From: Colletes latitarsis
Lineage: Eukaryota; Arthropoda; Insecta; Hymenoptera; Colletidae
Direction of reading: 5' to 3'
Assembly: GCF_051014445.1 (NCBI RefSeq)
Contig: NC_135141.1
Coordinates: forward strand, 4,030,001-4,094,000
Length of the DNA stretch: 64,000 nucleotides
The translations under genes and the position numbers were made by a program. Under the pieces are notes generated by a model. It searched no databases and was not told the origin of the DNA. It saw only the letters and a program-made list of their open reading frames with translations. Every line of letters begins with the position of its first letter. Position 1 is the stretch's first letter. Below are positions 24,291 through 38,225 of the stretch, piece after piece.

Positions 24291-25033
24291 CCAGACCTAA
24301 CCCAGACCTAGCCGGTTTTATCCTCTAAAATAGTGATCGAAACCGGCTTTAATTGACTGTTTCAATGTGGTACAACATTACTACGTGATTCAAACCCGAA
24401 GAAATTCAGGATCTGGCCAACACGTGTGCAAAGAAGGCAAAATCATGAGCCAGATGCGGGCATAACCCAGACCTAACCCAGACTTAACCGGTGTCATCCT
24501 TTAAAATATTGATCGAAACCAAGTTTAGTGGACTGTTTCAGTGTGCTACCACATTACTACGTAATTCAAACACGAAAAAACCCGGGATCTGGCCAACAAG
24601 TATGAGAGGAAGGCAAAATCATGAGCCAAATGCGTGCATAACCCAGACCTAACCCAGACCTAACCGGTGTTATCCTCTAAAATGTGGATCACAACCAGCT
24701 TTAATTGACTGTTTCTGTGTGGTACCACATTACTACCTGATTCAAAACCGAAAAAACCCAGGATCAGGCCAACAAGTATGCGAAGAAGGCAAAATCATGT
24801 GCCAGATACGGGCATAACCGAGACCTAACCCAGACCAAACCGGTGTGATCCTCTAAAATATTGATCGAAACCAGGTTTAATTGTCTGTTTCAGTGTGGTA
24901 CCACATTACTACGTGATTCAATCCACAGAATACCTAGGATCTGGCCAACAAGAATGCGGAAAAGGTAAAATCATGAGCCAGATGCGGGCATAACGCAGAC
25001 CTAACCCAGACCTAACCGGTGTTATCCTCTAAA
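24291..25033 (+). repeat. Segmental duplication 5, copy B (joins the two copies of duplication 6)
   Basis: Second copy of 17,955-18,750, between the two copies of duplication 6 and overlapping the end of copy A. It carries CACGTGTGCAAAG at 24,421 and GTGGATCACAACC. The junction to duplication 6 copy B lies between the shared TCCTCTAAAATGTGGATCGA at 25,024-25,043 and the divergent CCAGCTTTAATTGACTGTTTCTG that follows. Confidence 0.87.
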
Positions 25034-28000
25034 ATGTGGATCGAAACCAGCTTTAATTGACTGTTTCTGTGTGGTACCACATTACTACGTGATTCAAATC
25101 CGAAAAAACCCAGGATCTGGCCAACAAGTATGCAAAGAGGGCAAAATCATGAGCCAGATGCGCGCATAACCCAGACCTAAACCAGACCTAAACGGTGTCA
25201 TCCTCTAAAATATTGATCGAGACCAAGTTTAATGGGCCGTTTCAGTGTGGTATCACATTACTACGCGACTCAAACCCGAAAAAAACCCAGGATCTGGCCA
25301 ACAAGTATGCGAAGAAGGCAAAATCATGAGCCAGATGCGGGCATAAGCCAGACCTAACCCAGACCTAAACGGTTTTATCCTCTAAAATATTGATTGAAAC
25401 CAGGTTTTATTGACTGTTACTGTGTGGTACCACATTACTACGTGATTCAATCCACAGAAAACCTAGGATCTGGCCAACAAGAATGCGGAAAACGTAAAAT
25501 CATGAGCCAGATGCGGGCATAACGCAGACCTAACCCAGACCTAACCGGTGTTATCCTCTAAAATGTGGATCGAAGCCAGCTTTAATTGACTGTTTCAGTG
25601 TGGTATCACATTACTACATGACTCAAACCCGAAAAAAACCCAGGATCTGGCCAACAAGTACGCAAAGAAGGCAAAATCATGAGCCAGATGCGCGCATAAC
25701 CCAGACCTAAACCAGACCTAACCAGTGTCATCCTCTAAAATATTGATCGAAACCAAGTTTAATGGGCGGTTTCAGTGTGGTACCACATTACTACGTGACT
25801 CAAACCCGAAAAAACCCAGGATCTGGCCAACAAGTATGCGAAGAAGGCAAAATCATGAGCCAGATGCGTGCATAACTCAGACCTAACCCAGACCTAACCG
25901 GTTTTATCCTGTAGAATATTGACCGAAACCAGCTTTAATTGACTGTTTCAATGTGGTACAATATTACTACGTGATTCAAATTCGAGAAAACCCAGGATCT
26001 GGCCAACAAGTATGCGAAGATGGCAAAATCATGAGCCAGATGCGTGCATAAGCCAGACCTAACCCAGACCTAACCGGTTTTATCCTCTAAAATATTGATT
26101 GAAACCTGGATTTATTGACTGTTACTGTGTGGTACCACATCACTACGTGATTCAAAATGGAAAAAACCCAGGGTCTGGCCAACAAGTATGCGAAGAAGGC
26201 AAAATCATGAGCCAGATGCGTGCATAACCCAGAACTAACCCAGACCTAACCGGTGTTATCCTCCAAAATATTGATCGAAACCAAGTTTAATGGGCGGTTT
26301 CAGTGTGGTACCACATTACTACGTGACTCAAACCCGAAAAAAACCAGGATCTGGCCAACAAGTATGCGAAGAAGGCAAAATCATGAGCCAGATGCGTGCA
26401 TAACTCAGACCTAACCCAGACCTAACCGGTTTTATCCTGTAGAATATTGACCGAAACCAGCTTTAATTGACTGTTTCAATGTGGTACAATATTACTACGT
26501 GATTCAAATTCGAGAAAACCGAGGATCTGGCCAACAAGTATGCGAAGAAGGCAAAATCATGAGCCAGATGCGTGCATAACTCAGACCTAACCCAGACCTA
26601 ACCGGTTTTATCCTGTAGAATATTGACCGAAACCAGCTTTAATTGACTGTTTCAATGTGGTACAATATTACTACGTGATTCAAATTCGAGAAAACCCAGG
26701 GTCTGGCCAACAAGTATGCGAAGAAGGCAAAATCATGAGCCAGATGCGTGCATAACCCAGACCTAACTGGTTTTATCCTCTAAAATATTGATCGAAACCA
26801 GGTTTTATTGACTGTTACTGTGTGGTACCACATTACTACGTGATTCAAATCCGAAAAAACCCAGGATCTGGCCAACAAGTATGCGAAGAAGGCACAATCT
26901 TGAGCCAGATGCGGGCATAAGCCAGACCTAACCGGTTTTGTCCTCTAAAATATTGATCGAAGCCAGGCTTTATTGACTGTTGCTGTGTGGCACCACATTA
27001 CTACGTGATTCAAATCCGAAAAAACCCAGGATCTGGCCAACAAGTATGCAAAGAAGGCAAAATCATGAGCCAGATGCGGGCATAACACAGACCTAACCCA
27101 GACCTAACCGGTTTTATCCTCTAAAATATTGATCGAAACCAGGTTTAATGGACTGTTTCAGTGTGGTACCACATTACTACGTGACTCAATCCCGAAAAAA
27201 CCCAGGTTCTGGCCAACAAGTATGCGAAGAAAGCAAAATCATGAGCCAAATGCGCGCATAACCCAGTCCTAAACCAGACCTAACCGGTATCATCCTCTAA
27301 AATATTGATCGAAACCAAGTTTAATGGGCCGCTTCAGTGTGGTACCACATTACTACGTGACTCAAACCCGAAAAAACCCAGGTTCTGGCCAACAAGTATG
27401 CGAAGAAGGCTAAATCATGAGCCAGATGCGTGCATAACTCAGACCTAACCCAGACCTAACCGGTTTTATCCTGTAAAATATTGATCGAAACCAGCTTTAA
27501 TTGACTGTTTCAATGTGGTACAACATTACTACGTGATTCAAACCCGAAGAAGTTCAGGATCTGGCCAACATGTGTGCAAAGAAGGCAAAATCATGACCCA
27601 GATGCGGGCATAACCCAGACCTAACCCAGACTTAACCGGTGTCATCCTTTAAAATATTGATCGAAACCAAGTTTAGTGGACTGTTTCAGTGTGTTACCAC
27701 ATTACTACGTAACTCAAACACGAAAAAACCCGGGATCTGGCCAACAAGGATGCGAAGAAGGCAAAATCATGAGCCAGATGCGTGCATAACCCAGACCTAA
27801 CCCAGACCTAACCGGTGTCATCCTTGAAAATGTTGATCGAAATCAAGTTTAATGGACTGTTTCAATGTGGTACAACATTACTACGTGATTCAAATTCGAG
27901 AAAACCCAGGATCTGGCCAACAAGTACGCAAAGAAGGCAAAATCATGAGCCAGATGCGCGCATAACCCAGAACTAAACCAGACCTAACCGGTTTTATCCT

Positions 28001-28670
28001 CCAAACTATTGATCGAAACCTGGTTTTATTGACTGTTACTGTGTGGTACCACATTACTACGTGACTCAAACCCGAAAAAACCCAGGATCTGGCCAACAAG
28101 TATGCGAAGAAGGCAAAGTCATGAGCCAGATGTGGGCATAAGCCAGACCTAACCCAGACCTAGCCGGTTTTATCCTCTAAAATAGTGATCGAAACCGGCT
28201 TTAATTGACTGTTTCAATGTGGTACAACATTACTACGTGACTCAAACCCGAAAAAACCCAGGTTCTGGCCAACAAGTATGCGAAGAAGGCAAAATCATGT
28301 GCCAGATACGGGCATAACCCAGCCCTAACCCAGACCAAACCGGTGTGATCCTCTAAAATATTGATCGAAACCAGGTTTAATTGTCTGTTTCAGTGTGGTA
28401 CCACATTACTACGTGATTCAATCCACAGAATACCTAGGATCTGGCCAACAAGAATGCGGAAAAGGTGAAATCATGAGCCAGATGCGGGCATAACGCAAAC
28501 CTAACCCAGACCTAACCGGTGTTATCCTCTAAAATGTGGATCGAAGCCAGCTTTAATTGACTGTTTCAGGGTGGTACCACATTACTACGTGACTCAAACC
28601 CGAAAAAACCCAGGTTCTGGCCAACAAGTATGCGAAGAAGGCAAAATCATGAGCCAGATGTGGGCATAAG
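25034..28670 (+). repeat. Large segmental duplication 6, copy B (~3.6 kb)
   Basis: Second copy of 19,620-24,290 without the internal 1034-bp duplication. It shares the rare GACCAAGTTTAATGGG, GAAAACGTAAAATC, CCTGGATTTATTG and AAAATGGAAAAAACCC words in order. 165-bp monomers lie near 26,755 and 26,914. A few single-base differences are visible, for example CCCAGTCC near 27,266 against CCCAGACC. Confidence 0.92.
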
Positions 28671-29860
28671 CCAGACCTAACCCAGACCTAACCGGTTTTA
28701 TCCTCTAAAATATTGATCGAAACCAGGTTTTATTGACTGCTACTGTGTGGTACCACATTACTACGTGATTCAAATCCGAAAAAACCCAGGATCTGGCCAA
28801 CAAGTACGCAAAGAAGGCAAAATCATGAGCCAGATGCGCGCATAACCCAGACCTAAACCGGACCTAACCGGTTTTATCCTCTAAACTATTGCTCGAAACC
28901 TGGTTTTATTGACTGTTACTGTGTGGTACCACATTACTACGTGATTCAAACACGAAAAAACCCAGGTTCTGGCCAACAAGTATGCGAAGAAGGCAAAATC
29001 ATGAGCCAGATGCGGGCATAACGCAGACCTAACCCAGACCTAACCGGTGCTATCCTCTAAAATGTGGATCGAAACCAAGTTTAATGGACTGTTTCAGTGT
29101 GGTACCACATTACTACGTGACTCAAACCCGAAAAAACCCAGGATCTGGCCAACAAGTATGCGAAGAAGGCAAAATCATGAGCCAGATGTGGGCATAAGCC
29201 AGACCTAACCCAGACCTAACCGGTGTGATCCTCTAAAATATTGATCGAAACCAGGTTTAATTGTCTGTTTCAGTGTGGAACCACATTACTACGTGATTCA
29301 ATCAACAGAATACCTAGGATCTGGCCAACAAGAATGCGGAAAAGGTAAAATCATGAGCCAGATGCGGGCATAACGCAGACCTAACCCAGACCTAACCGGT
29401 GTTATCCTCTAAAATGTGGATCGAAGCCAGCTTTAATTGACTGTTTCAGGGTGGTACCACATTACTACGTGACTCAAACCCGAAAAAACCCAGCTTCTGG
29501 CCAACAAGTATGCGAAGAAGGCAAAATCATGAGCCAGATGTGGGCATAAGCCAGACCTAACCCAGACCTAACCGGTTTTATCCTCTAAAATATTGATCGA
29601 AACCAGGTTTTATTGACTGCTACTGTGTGGTACCACATTACTACGTGATTCAAATTCGAGAAAACCCAGGATCTGGCCAACAAGTACGCAAAGAAGGCAA
29701 AATCATGAGCCAGATGCGCGCATAACCCAGACCTAAACCAGACCTAACCGGTTTTATCCTCCAAACTATTGATCGAAACCTGGTTTTATTGACTGTTACT
29801 GTGTGGTACCACATTACTATGTGACTCAAACCCGAAAAAACCCAGGATCTGGCCAACAAG
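28250..29860 (+). repeat. Eleven-monomer segmental repeat, first round (offset 1936)
   Basis: CCACAGAATACC with TCC at 28,422 recurs at 30,358 (offset 1936 = 11 x 176). After the single-base deletion in GGAAAAGTAAAATC near 30,395 the offset is 1935, which holds to 29,650/31,585. This first round therefore seeded 30,190-31,795. It contains the CCCAGCTTCTGG variant near 29,490 and a TGTGCGCATAA-free stretch of ordinary monomers. Confidence 0.85.
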
Positions 29861-31926
29861 TATGCGAAGAAGGCAAAATCATGAGCCAGATGTGGGCATA
29901 AGCCAGACCTAACCCAGACCTAGCCGGTTTTATCCTCTAAAATAGTGATCGATACCAGGTTTAATTGTCTGTTTCAGTGTGGTACCACATTACTACGTGA
30001 TTCAAACCCGAAGAAATTCAGGATCTGGCCAACATGTGTGCAAAGAAGGCAAAATCATGAGCCAGATGCGGGCATAACCCAGACCTAAACCAGACTTAAC
30101 CGGTGTCATCCTTTATAATATTGATCGAAACCAAGTTTAGTGGACTGTTTCAGTGTGTTACCACATTACTACGTAATTCAAACACGAAAAAACCCGGGAT
30201 CTGGCCAACAAGTATGCGAGGAAGGCAAAATCATGTGCCAGATACGGGCATAACCCAGACCTAACCCAGACCAAACCGGTGTGATCCTCTAAAATATTGA
30301 TCGAAACCAGGTTTAATTGTCTGTTTCAGTGTGGTACCACATTACTACGTGATTCAATCCACAGAATACCTAGGATCTGGCCAACAAGAATGCGGAAAAG
30401 TAAAATCATGAGCCAGATGCGGGCATAACGCAGACCTAACCCAGACCTAACCGGTGTTATCCTCTAAAATGTGGATCGAAGCCAGCTTTAATTGGCTGTT
30501 TCAGGGTGGTACCACATTACTACGTGACTCAAACCCGAAAAAACCCAGGTTCTGGCCAACAAGTATGCGAAGAAGGCAAAATCATGAGCCAGATGTGGGC
30601 ATAAGCCAGACCTAACCCAGACCTAACCGGTTTTATCCTCTAAAATATTGATCGAAACCAGGTTTTATTGACTGCTACTGTGTGGTACCACATTACTACG
30701 TGATTCAAATCCGAAAAAACCCAGGATCTGGCCAACAAGTACGCAAAGAAGGCAAAATCATGAGCCAGCTGCGCGCATAACCCAGACCTAAACCGGACCT
30801 AACCGGTTTTATCCTCTAAACTATTGCTCGAAACCTGGTTTTATTGACTGTTACTGTGTGGTACCACATTACTACGTGATTCAAACACGAAAAAACCCAG
30901 GTTCTGGCCAACAAGTATGCGAAGAAGGCAAAATCATGAGCCAGATGCGGGCATAACGCAGACCTAACCCAGACCTAACCGGTGTTATCCTCTAAAATGT
31001 GGATCGAAACCAAGTTTAATGGACTGTTTCAGTGTGGTACCACATTACTACGTGACTCAAACCCGAAAAAACCCAGGATCTGGCCAACAAGTATGCGAAG
31101 AAGGCAAAATCATGAGCCAGATGTGGGCATAAGCCAGATCTAACCCAGACCTAACCGGTGTGATCCTCTAAAATATTGATCGAAACCAGGTATAATTGTC
31201 TGTTTCAGTGTGGAACCACATTACTACGTGATTCAATCCACAGAATACCTAGGATCTGGCCAACAAGAATGCGGAAAAGGTAAAATCATGAGCCAGATGC
31301 GGGCATAACGCAGACCTAACCCAGACCTAACCGGTGTTATCCCCTAAAATGTGGATCGAAGCCAGCTTTAATTGACTGTTTCAGGGTGGTACCACATTAC
31401 TACGTGACTCAAACCCGAAAAAGCCCAGCTTCTGGCCAACAAGTATGCGAAGAAGGCAAAATCATGAGCCAGATGTGGGCATAAGCCAGACCTAACCCAG
31501 ACCTAACCGGTTTTATCCTCTAAAATATTGATCGAAACCAGGTTTTATTGACTGCTACTGTGTGGTACCACATTACTACGTGATTCAAATTCGAGAAAAC
31601 CCAGGATCTGGCCAACAAGTACGCAAAGAAGGCAAAATCATGAGCCAGATGCGCGCATAACCCAGACCTAAACCAGACCTAACCGGTTTTATCCTCCAAA
31701 CTATTGATCGAAACCTGGTTTTATTGACTGTTACTGTGTGGTACCACATTACTACGTGACTCAAACCCGAAAAAACCCAGGATCTGGCCAACAAGTATGC
31801 GAAGAAGGCAAAATCATGAGCCAGATGTGGGCATAAGCCAGACCTAACCCAGACCTAACCGGTTTTATCCTCTAAAATATTGATCGAAACCAGGTTTTAT
31901 TGACTGCTACTGTGTGGTACCACATT
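29861..31926 (+). repeat. Second round of the 11-14-monomer repeat block
   Basis: CCGGAAAAGTAAAATC-type anchor GAAAAGTAAA at 30,395 recurs at 32,859 (offset 2464 = 14 x 176). Before about 30,230 the match to 32,2xx-32,5xx has offset 2288 (13 x 176; ACATGTGTGC at about 30,031 and 32,319), so one monomer is missing here. Near 31,800 there is an additional two-monomer repeat (AAATTCGAGAAAACC at 31,589 and 31,941, offset 352). Confidence 0.87.
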
Positions 31927-34260
31927 ACTACGTGATTCAAATTCGAGAAAACCCAGGATCTGGCCAACAAGTACGCAAAGAAGGCAAAATCATGAGCCAG
32001 ATGCGCGCATAACCCAGACCTAAACCAGACCTAACCGGTTTTATCCTCCAAACTATTGATCGAAACCTGGTTTTATTGACTGTTACTGTGTGGTACCACA
32101 TTACTATGTGACTCAAACCCGGAAAAAACCCAGGATCTGGCCAACAAGTATGCGAAGAAGGCAAAATCATGAGCCAGATGTGGGCATAAGCCAGACCTAA
32201 CCCAGACTTAGCCGGTTTTATCCTCTAAAATAGTGATCGATACCGGCTTTAATTGACTGTTTCAATGTGGTACAACATTACTACGTGATTCAAACCCGAA
32301 GAAATTCAGGATCTGGCCAACATGTGTGCAAAGAAGGCAAAATCATGAGCCAGATGCGGGCATAACCCAGACCTAAACCAGACTTAACCGGTGTCATCCT
32401 TTATAATATTGATCGAAACCAAGTTTAGTGGACTGTTTCAGTGTGTTACCACATTACTACGTAATTCAAACACGAAAAAACCCGGGATCTGGCCAACAAG
32501 TATGCGAGGAAGGCAAAATCATGAGCCAGATGCGTGCATAACCCAGACCTAACCCAGACCTAACCGGTGTTATCCTCTAAAATGTGGATCACAACCAGCT
32601 TTAATTGACTGTTTCTGTGTGGTACCACATTACTACCTGATTCAAAACCGAAAAAACCCAGGATCAGGCCAACAAGTATGCGAAGAAGGCAAAATCATGT
32701 GCCAGATACGGGCATAACCCAGACCTAACCCAGACCAAACCGGTGTGATCCTCTAAAATATTGATCGAAACCAGGTTTAATTGTCTGTTTCAGTGTGGTA
32801 CCACATTACTACGTGATTCAATCCACAGAATACCTAGGATCTGGCCAACAAGAATGCGGAAAAGTAAAATCATGAGCCAGATGCGGGCATAACGCAGACC
32901 TAACCCAGACCTAACCGGTGTTATCCTCTAAAATGTGGATCGAAGCCAGCTTTAATTGGCTGTTTCAGGGTGGTACCACATTACTACGTGACTCAAACCC
33001 GAAAAAACCCAGGTTCTGGCCAACAAGTATGCGAAGAAGGCAAAATCATGAGCCAGATGTGGGCATAAGCCAGACCTAACCCAGACCTAACCGGTTTTAT
33101 CCTCTAAAATATTGATCGAAACCAGGTTTTATTGACTGCTACTGTGTGGTACCACATTACTACGTGATTCAAATCCGAAAAAACCCAGGATCTGGCCAAC
33201 AAGTACGCAAAGAAGGCAAAATCATGAGCCAGCTGCGCGCATAACCCAGACCTAAACCGGACCTAACCGGTTTTATCCTCTAAACTATTGCTCGAAACCT
33301 GGTTTTATTGACTGTTACTGTGTGGTACCACATTACTACGTGATTCAAACACGAAAAAACCCAGGTTCTGGCCAACAAGTATGCGAAGAAGGCAAAATCA
33401 TGAGCCAGATGCGGGCATAACGCAGACCTAACCCAGACCTAACCGGTGTTATCCTCTAAAATGTGGATCGAAACCAAGTTTAATGGACTGTTTCAGTGTG
33501 GTACCACATTACTACGTGACTCAAACCCGAAAAAACCCAGGATCTGGCCAACAAGTATGCGAAGAAGGCAAAATCATGAGCCAGATGTGGGCATAAGCCA
33601 GATCTAACCCAGACCTAACCGGTGTGATCCTCTAAAATATTGATCGAAACCAGGTATAATTGTCTGTTTCAGTGTGGAACCACATTACTACGTGATTCAA
33701 TCCACAGAATACCTAGGATCTGGCCAACAAGAATGCGGAAAAGGTAAAATCATGAGCCAGATGCGGGCATAACGCAGACCTAACCCTGACCTAACCGGTG
33801 TTATCCCCTAAAATGTGGATCGAAGCCAGCTTTAATTGACTGTTTCAGGGTGGTACCACATTACTACGTGACTCAAACCCGAAAAAGCCCAGCTTCTGGC
33901 CAACAAGTATGCGAAGAAGGCAAAATCATGAGCCAGATGTGGGCATAAGCCAGACCTAACCCAGACCTAACCGGTTTTATCCTCTAAAATATTGATCGAA
34001 ACCAGGTTTTATTGACTGCTACTGTGTGGTACCACATTACTACGTGATTCAAATTCGAGAAAACCCAGGATCTGGCCAACAAGTACGCAAAGAAGGCAAA
34101 ATCATGAGCCAGATGCGCGCATAACCCAGACCTAAACCAGACCTAACCGGTTTTATCCTCCAAACTATTGATCGAAACCTGGTTTTATTGACTGTTACTG
34201 TGTGGTACCACATTACTACGTGACTCAAACCCGAAAAAACCCAGGATCTGGCCAACAAGT
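31927..34260 (+). repeat. Third round of the repeat block
   Basis: This round matches the second with offsets of 2287-2288 and then 2464. It shares TTTATAATATTG (32,399, also 30,111 and 34,510), GTGGATCACAACC, GAAAAGTAAAATC, CAGCTGCGCGC and CCCGAAAAAGCCCAGC. The inserted base in CCCGGAAAAAACCC near 32,120 is private to this copy. Confidence 0.88.
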
Positions 34261-35735
34261 ATGCGAAGAAGGCAAAATCATGAGCCAGATGTGGGCATAA
34301 GCCAGACCTAACCCAGACCTAGCCGGTTTTATCCTCTAAAATTGTGATCGAAACCGGCTTTAATTGACTGTTTCAATGTGGTACAACATTACTACGTGAT
34401 TCAAACCCGAAGAAATTCAGGATCTGGCCAACATGTGTGCAAAGAAGGCAAAATCATGAGCCAGATGCGGGCATAACCCTGACCTAACCCAGACTTAACC
34501 GGTGTCATCCTTTATAATATTGATCGAAACCAAGTTTAGTGGACTGTTTCAGTGTGTTACCACATTACTACGTAATTCAAACACGAAAAAACCCGGGATC
34601 TGGCCAACAAGTATGCGAGGAAGGCAAAATCATGAGCCAGATGCGTGCATAACCCAGACCTAATCCAGACCTAACCGGTGTTATCCTCTAAAATGTGGAT
34701 CACAACCAGCTTTAATTGACTGTTTCTGTGTGGTACCACATTACTACCTGATTCAAAACCGAAAAAACCCAGGATCAGGCCAACAAGTATGCGAAGAAGG
34801 CAAAATCATGTGCCAGATACGGGCATAACCCAGACCTAACCCAGACCAAACCGGTGTGATCCTCTAAAATATTGATCGAAACCAGGTTTAATTGTCTGTT
34901 TCAGTGTGGTACCACATTACTACGTAATTCAATCCACAGAATACCTAGGATCTGGCCAACAAGAATGCGGAAAAGGTAAAATCATGAGCCAGATGCGGGC
35001 ATAACGCAGACCTAACCCAGACCTAACCGGTGTTATCCTCTAAAATGTGGATCGAAGCCAGCTTTAATTGACTGTTTCAGGGTGGTACCACATTACTACG
35101 TGACTCAAACCCGAAAAAACCCAGGTTCTGGCCAACAAGTATGCGAAGAAGGCAAAATCATGAGCCAGATGTGGGCATAAGCCAGACCTAACCCAGACCT
35201 AACCGGTTTTATCCTCTAAAATATTGATCGAAACCAGGTTTTATTGACTGCTACTGTGTGGTACCACATTACTACGTGATTCAAATCCGAAAAAACCCAG
35301 GATCTGGCCAACAAGTACGCAAAGAAGGCAAAATCATGAGCCAGATGCGCGCATAACCCAGACCTAAACCGGACCTAACCGGTTTTATCCTCTAAACTAT
35401 TGATCGAAACCTGGTTTTATTGACTGTTACTGTGTGGTACCACATTACTACGTGATTCAAACACGAAAAAACCCAGGTTCTGGCCAACAAGTATGCGAAG
35501 AAGGCAAAATCATGAGCCAGATGCGGGCATAACGCAGACCTAACCCAGACCTAACCGGTGTTATCCTCTAAAATGTGGATCGAAACCAAGTTTAATGGAC
35601 TGTTTCAGTGTGGTACCACATTACTACGTGACTCAAACCCGAAAAAACCCAGGACCTGGCCAACAAGTATGCGAAGAAGGCAAAATCATGAGCCAGATGT
35701 GGGCATAAGCCAGACCTAACCCAGACCTAACCGAT
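34261..35735 (+). repeat. Fourth, partial round of the repeat block (offset 2112)
   Basis: CCGGACCTAACC at 35,369 matches 33,257 (offset 2112 = 12 x 176), and TTTATAATATTG at 34,510 matches 32,399 (2111). The round starts with AAATTGTGATCGAAACCGG and stops at about 35,735, where CCGATTTTAACCTC replaces CCGGTGTGATCC. The rounds shorten by whole monomers. Confidence 0.87.
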
Positions 35736-36785
35736 TTTAACCTCTAAAATATTGATCGAAGCCAGGTTTTATTGACTGCTACTGTGTGGTACCACATTAC
35801 TACGTGATTCAAATCCGAGAAAACCCAGGGTCTGGCCAACAAGTACGCAAAGAAGGCAAAATCATGCGCCAGATGCGCGCATAACCCAGACCTAAACCAG
35901 ACCTAACCGGATTTATCCTCTAAACTATTGATCGAAACCTGGTTTTATTGACTGTTACTGTGTGGTACCACATTACTACGTGATTCAAATCCGAAAAAAC
36001 CCAAAATCTGGCCAACAAGTTTGCAAAGATGGCAAAATCATGAGCCAGATGCGGGCATAAGCCAGACCTAACCCAGACCTAACCGGTGTCATCCTTTAAA
36101 ATGTTGATCGAAACCAAGTTTAATGGACTGTTTCAGTGTGGTACCACATTACTACGTGACACAAACCCGAAAAAACCCAGGATCTGGCCAACAAGTATGC
36201 GAAGAATGCAAAATCATGAGCCAGATGTGGGCATAAGCCAGACCTAACCCAGACCCAACCGGTTTTATCCTCAAAAATAGTGATCGAAACAAGCTTTAAT
36301 TGACTGTTTCAATGTGGTGCAACATTACTACGTGATTCAAACCCGAAGAAATTCAGGATCTGGCCAACATGTGTGCAAAGAAGGCAAAATGATGAGCCAG
36401 ATGCGGGCATAACCCAGACCTAACCCAGACTTAACCGGTGTCATCCTTTAAAATATTGATCGAAACCAAGTTTAGTGGACTGTTTCAGTGTGTTACCACA
36501 TTACTACGTAACTCAACCACGAAAAAACCCGGGATCTGGCCAACAAGTATGCGAAGAAGGCAAAATCATGAGCCAGATGCGTGCATAACCTAGACCTAAC
36601 CCAGACCTAACCGGTGTTATCCTCTAAAATGTGGTTCAAAACCAGCTTTAATTGACTGTTTCAGTGTGGTACCACATTACTACATGATTCAAAACCGAAA
36701 AAACCCAGGATCAGGCCAACAAGTATGCGAAGAAGGCAAAATCATGTGCCAGATAAGGGCATAACCCAGACCTAACCCAGACCAA
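35736..36785 (+). repeat. Left-domain monomers, more diverged subtypes
   Basis: About six monomers with private variants: CATGCGCCAG near 35,864, CAACAAGTTTGC near 36,016, GTGGTGCAAC near 36,315, AATGATGAGCC near 36,388 and ATAAGGGCATAACC near 36,753. The monomer CCCAAAATCTGGCC with AAAGATGGC recurs at 37,588, 39,698 and 41,281. Confidence 0.82.
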
Positions 36786-38225
36786 ACCGGTGTGATCCTC
36801 TAAAATATTGATCGAAACCAGGTTTAATTGTCTGTTTCAGTGTGGAACCACGTTACTACGTGATTCAATCCACAGAAAACCTAGGATCTGGTCAACAAGA
36901 ATGCGGAAAAGGTAAAATCATGAGCCAGATGCGGGCATAACGGAGACCTAACCCAGACCTAACCGGTGTTATCCTCTAAAATGTGGATCGAAGCCAGCTT
37001 TAATTGACTGTTTCAGTGTGGTACCACATTACTACGTGATTCAAACCCGAAAAAACCCAGGTTCTGGCCAACATGTATGCGAAGAAGGCAAAATCATGAG
37101 CCAGATGCGGGCATAACGCAGACCTAACCCAGACCTAACCGGTGTTATCCTCTAAAATGTGGATCGAAGCCAGCTTTAATTGACTGTTTCAGTGTGATAC
37201 CACATTACTACGTGACTCAAACACGAAAAAACCCAGGTTCTGGCCAACAAGTATGCGAAGTAGGCAAAATCATGAGCCAGATGTGGGCATAAGCCAGACC
37301 TAACCCAGACCTAACCGGTTTTATCCTCTAAAATATTGATCGAAACCAGGTTTTATTGACTGCTACTGTGTGGTACCACATTACTACGTTATTCAAATCC
37401 GAAAAAACCCAGGATCTGGCCAACAAGTACGCAAAGAAGGCAAAATCATGAGCCAAATGCGCGCATAACCCAGACCTAAACCGGACCTAACCGGTTTTAT
37501 CCTGTAAAATATTGATTGAAACCTGGTTTTATTGAATGTTACTGTGTGGTACCACATTACTACGTGATTCAAATCCGAAAAAACCCAAAATCTGGCCAAC
37601 AAGTATGCAAAGATGGCAAAATCATGAGCCAGATGCGGGCATAAGTCAGACCTAACCCAGACCTAACCGGTGTCATCCTTTAAAATGTTGATCGAAACCA
37701 AGTTTAATGGACTGTTTCAGTGTGGTACCACATTACTACCTGACTCAAACCCGAAAAAACCCAGGATCTGGCCAACAAGTATGCGAAGAATGCAAAATCA
37801 TGAGCCAGATGTGGGCATAAGCCAGGCCTAACCCAGACCTAACCGGTTTTATCCTCTAAAATAGTGATCGAAACCAGCTGTAATTGACTGTTTCAATGTG
37901 GTACAACATTACTACGTGATTCAAACCCGAAGAAATTCAGGATCTGGCCAACATGTGTGCAAAGAAGGCAAAATCATGAGCCAGATGCGGGCATAACCCA
38001 GACCTAACCCAGACTTAACCGGTGTCATCCTTTAAAATATTGATCGAAACCAAGTTTAGTGGACTGTTTCAGTGTGTTACCACATTACTACGTAACTCAA
38101 ACACGAAAAAACCCGGGATCTGGCCAACAAGTATGCGAAGAAGGCAAAATCATGAGCCAGATGCGTGCATAACCCAGACCTAACCCAGACCTAACCGGTG
38201 TTATCCTCTAAAATGTGGATCGAAG
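36786..38225 (+). repeat. Segmental duplication 7, copy A (offset 2111)
   Basis: This block matches about 38,897-40,336. Anchors: GGATCTGGTCAACAAG near 36,884 and 38,996, and GGTGTTATCC at 38,197 and 40,308 (offset 2111, twelve monomers minus the single base missing in GGAAAGGTAAAATC of copy B). It includes the shared rare words TACGTTATTC, GTGTGATACC and GAAGTAGGC. The copies differ in a compact patch near 36,975-37,020. Confidence 0.9.

Noticed and set aside
25034..28670. The long near-identical block as a possible assembly duplication
   Set aside because: Scattered substitutions and the 1034-bp copy-number difference distinguish the two copies, so they are probably real, though only spanning long reads can exclude error.
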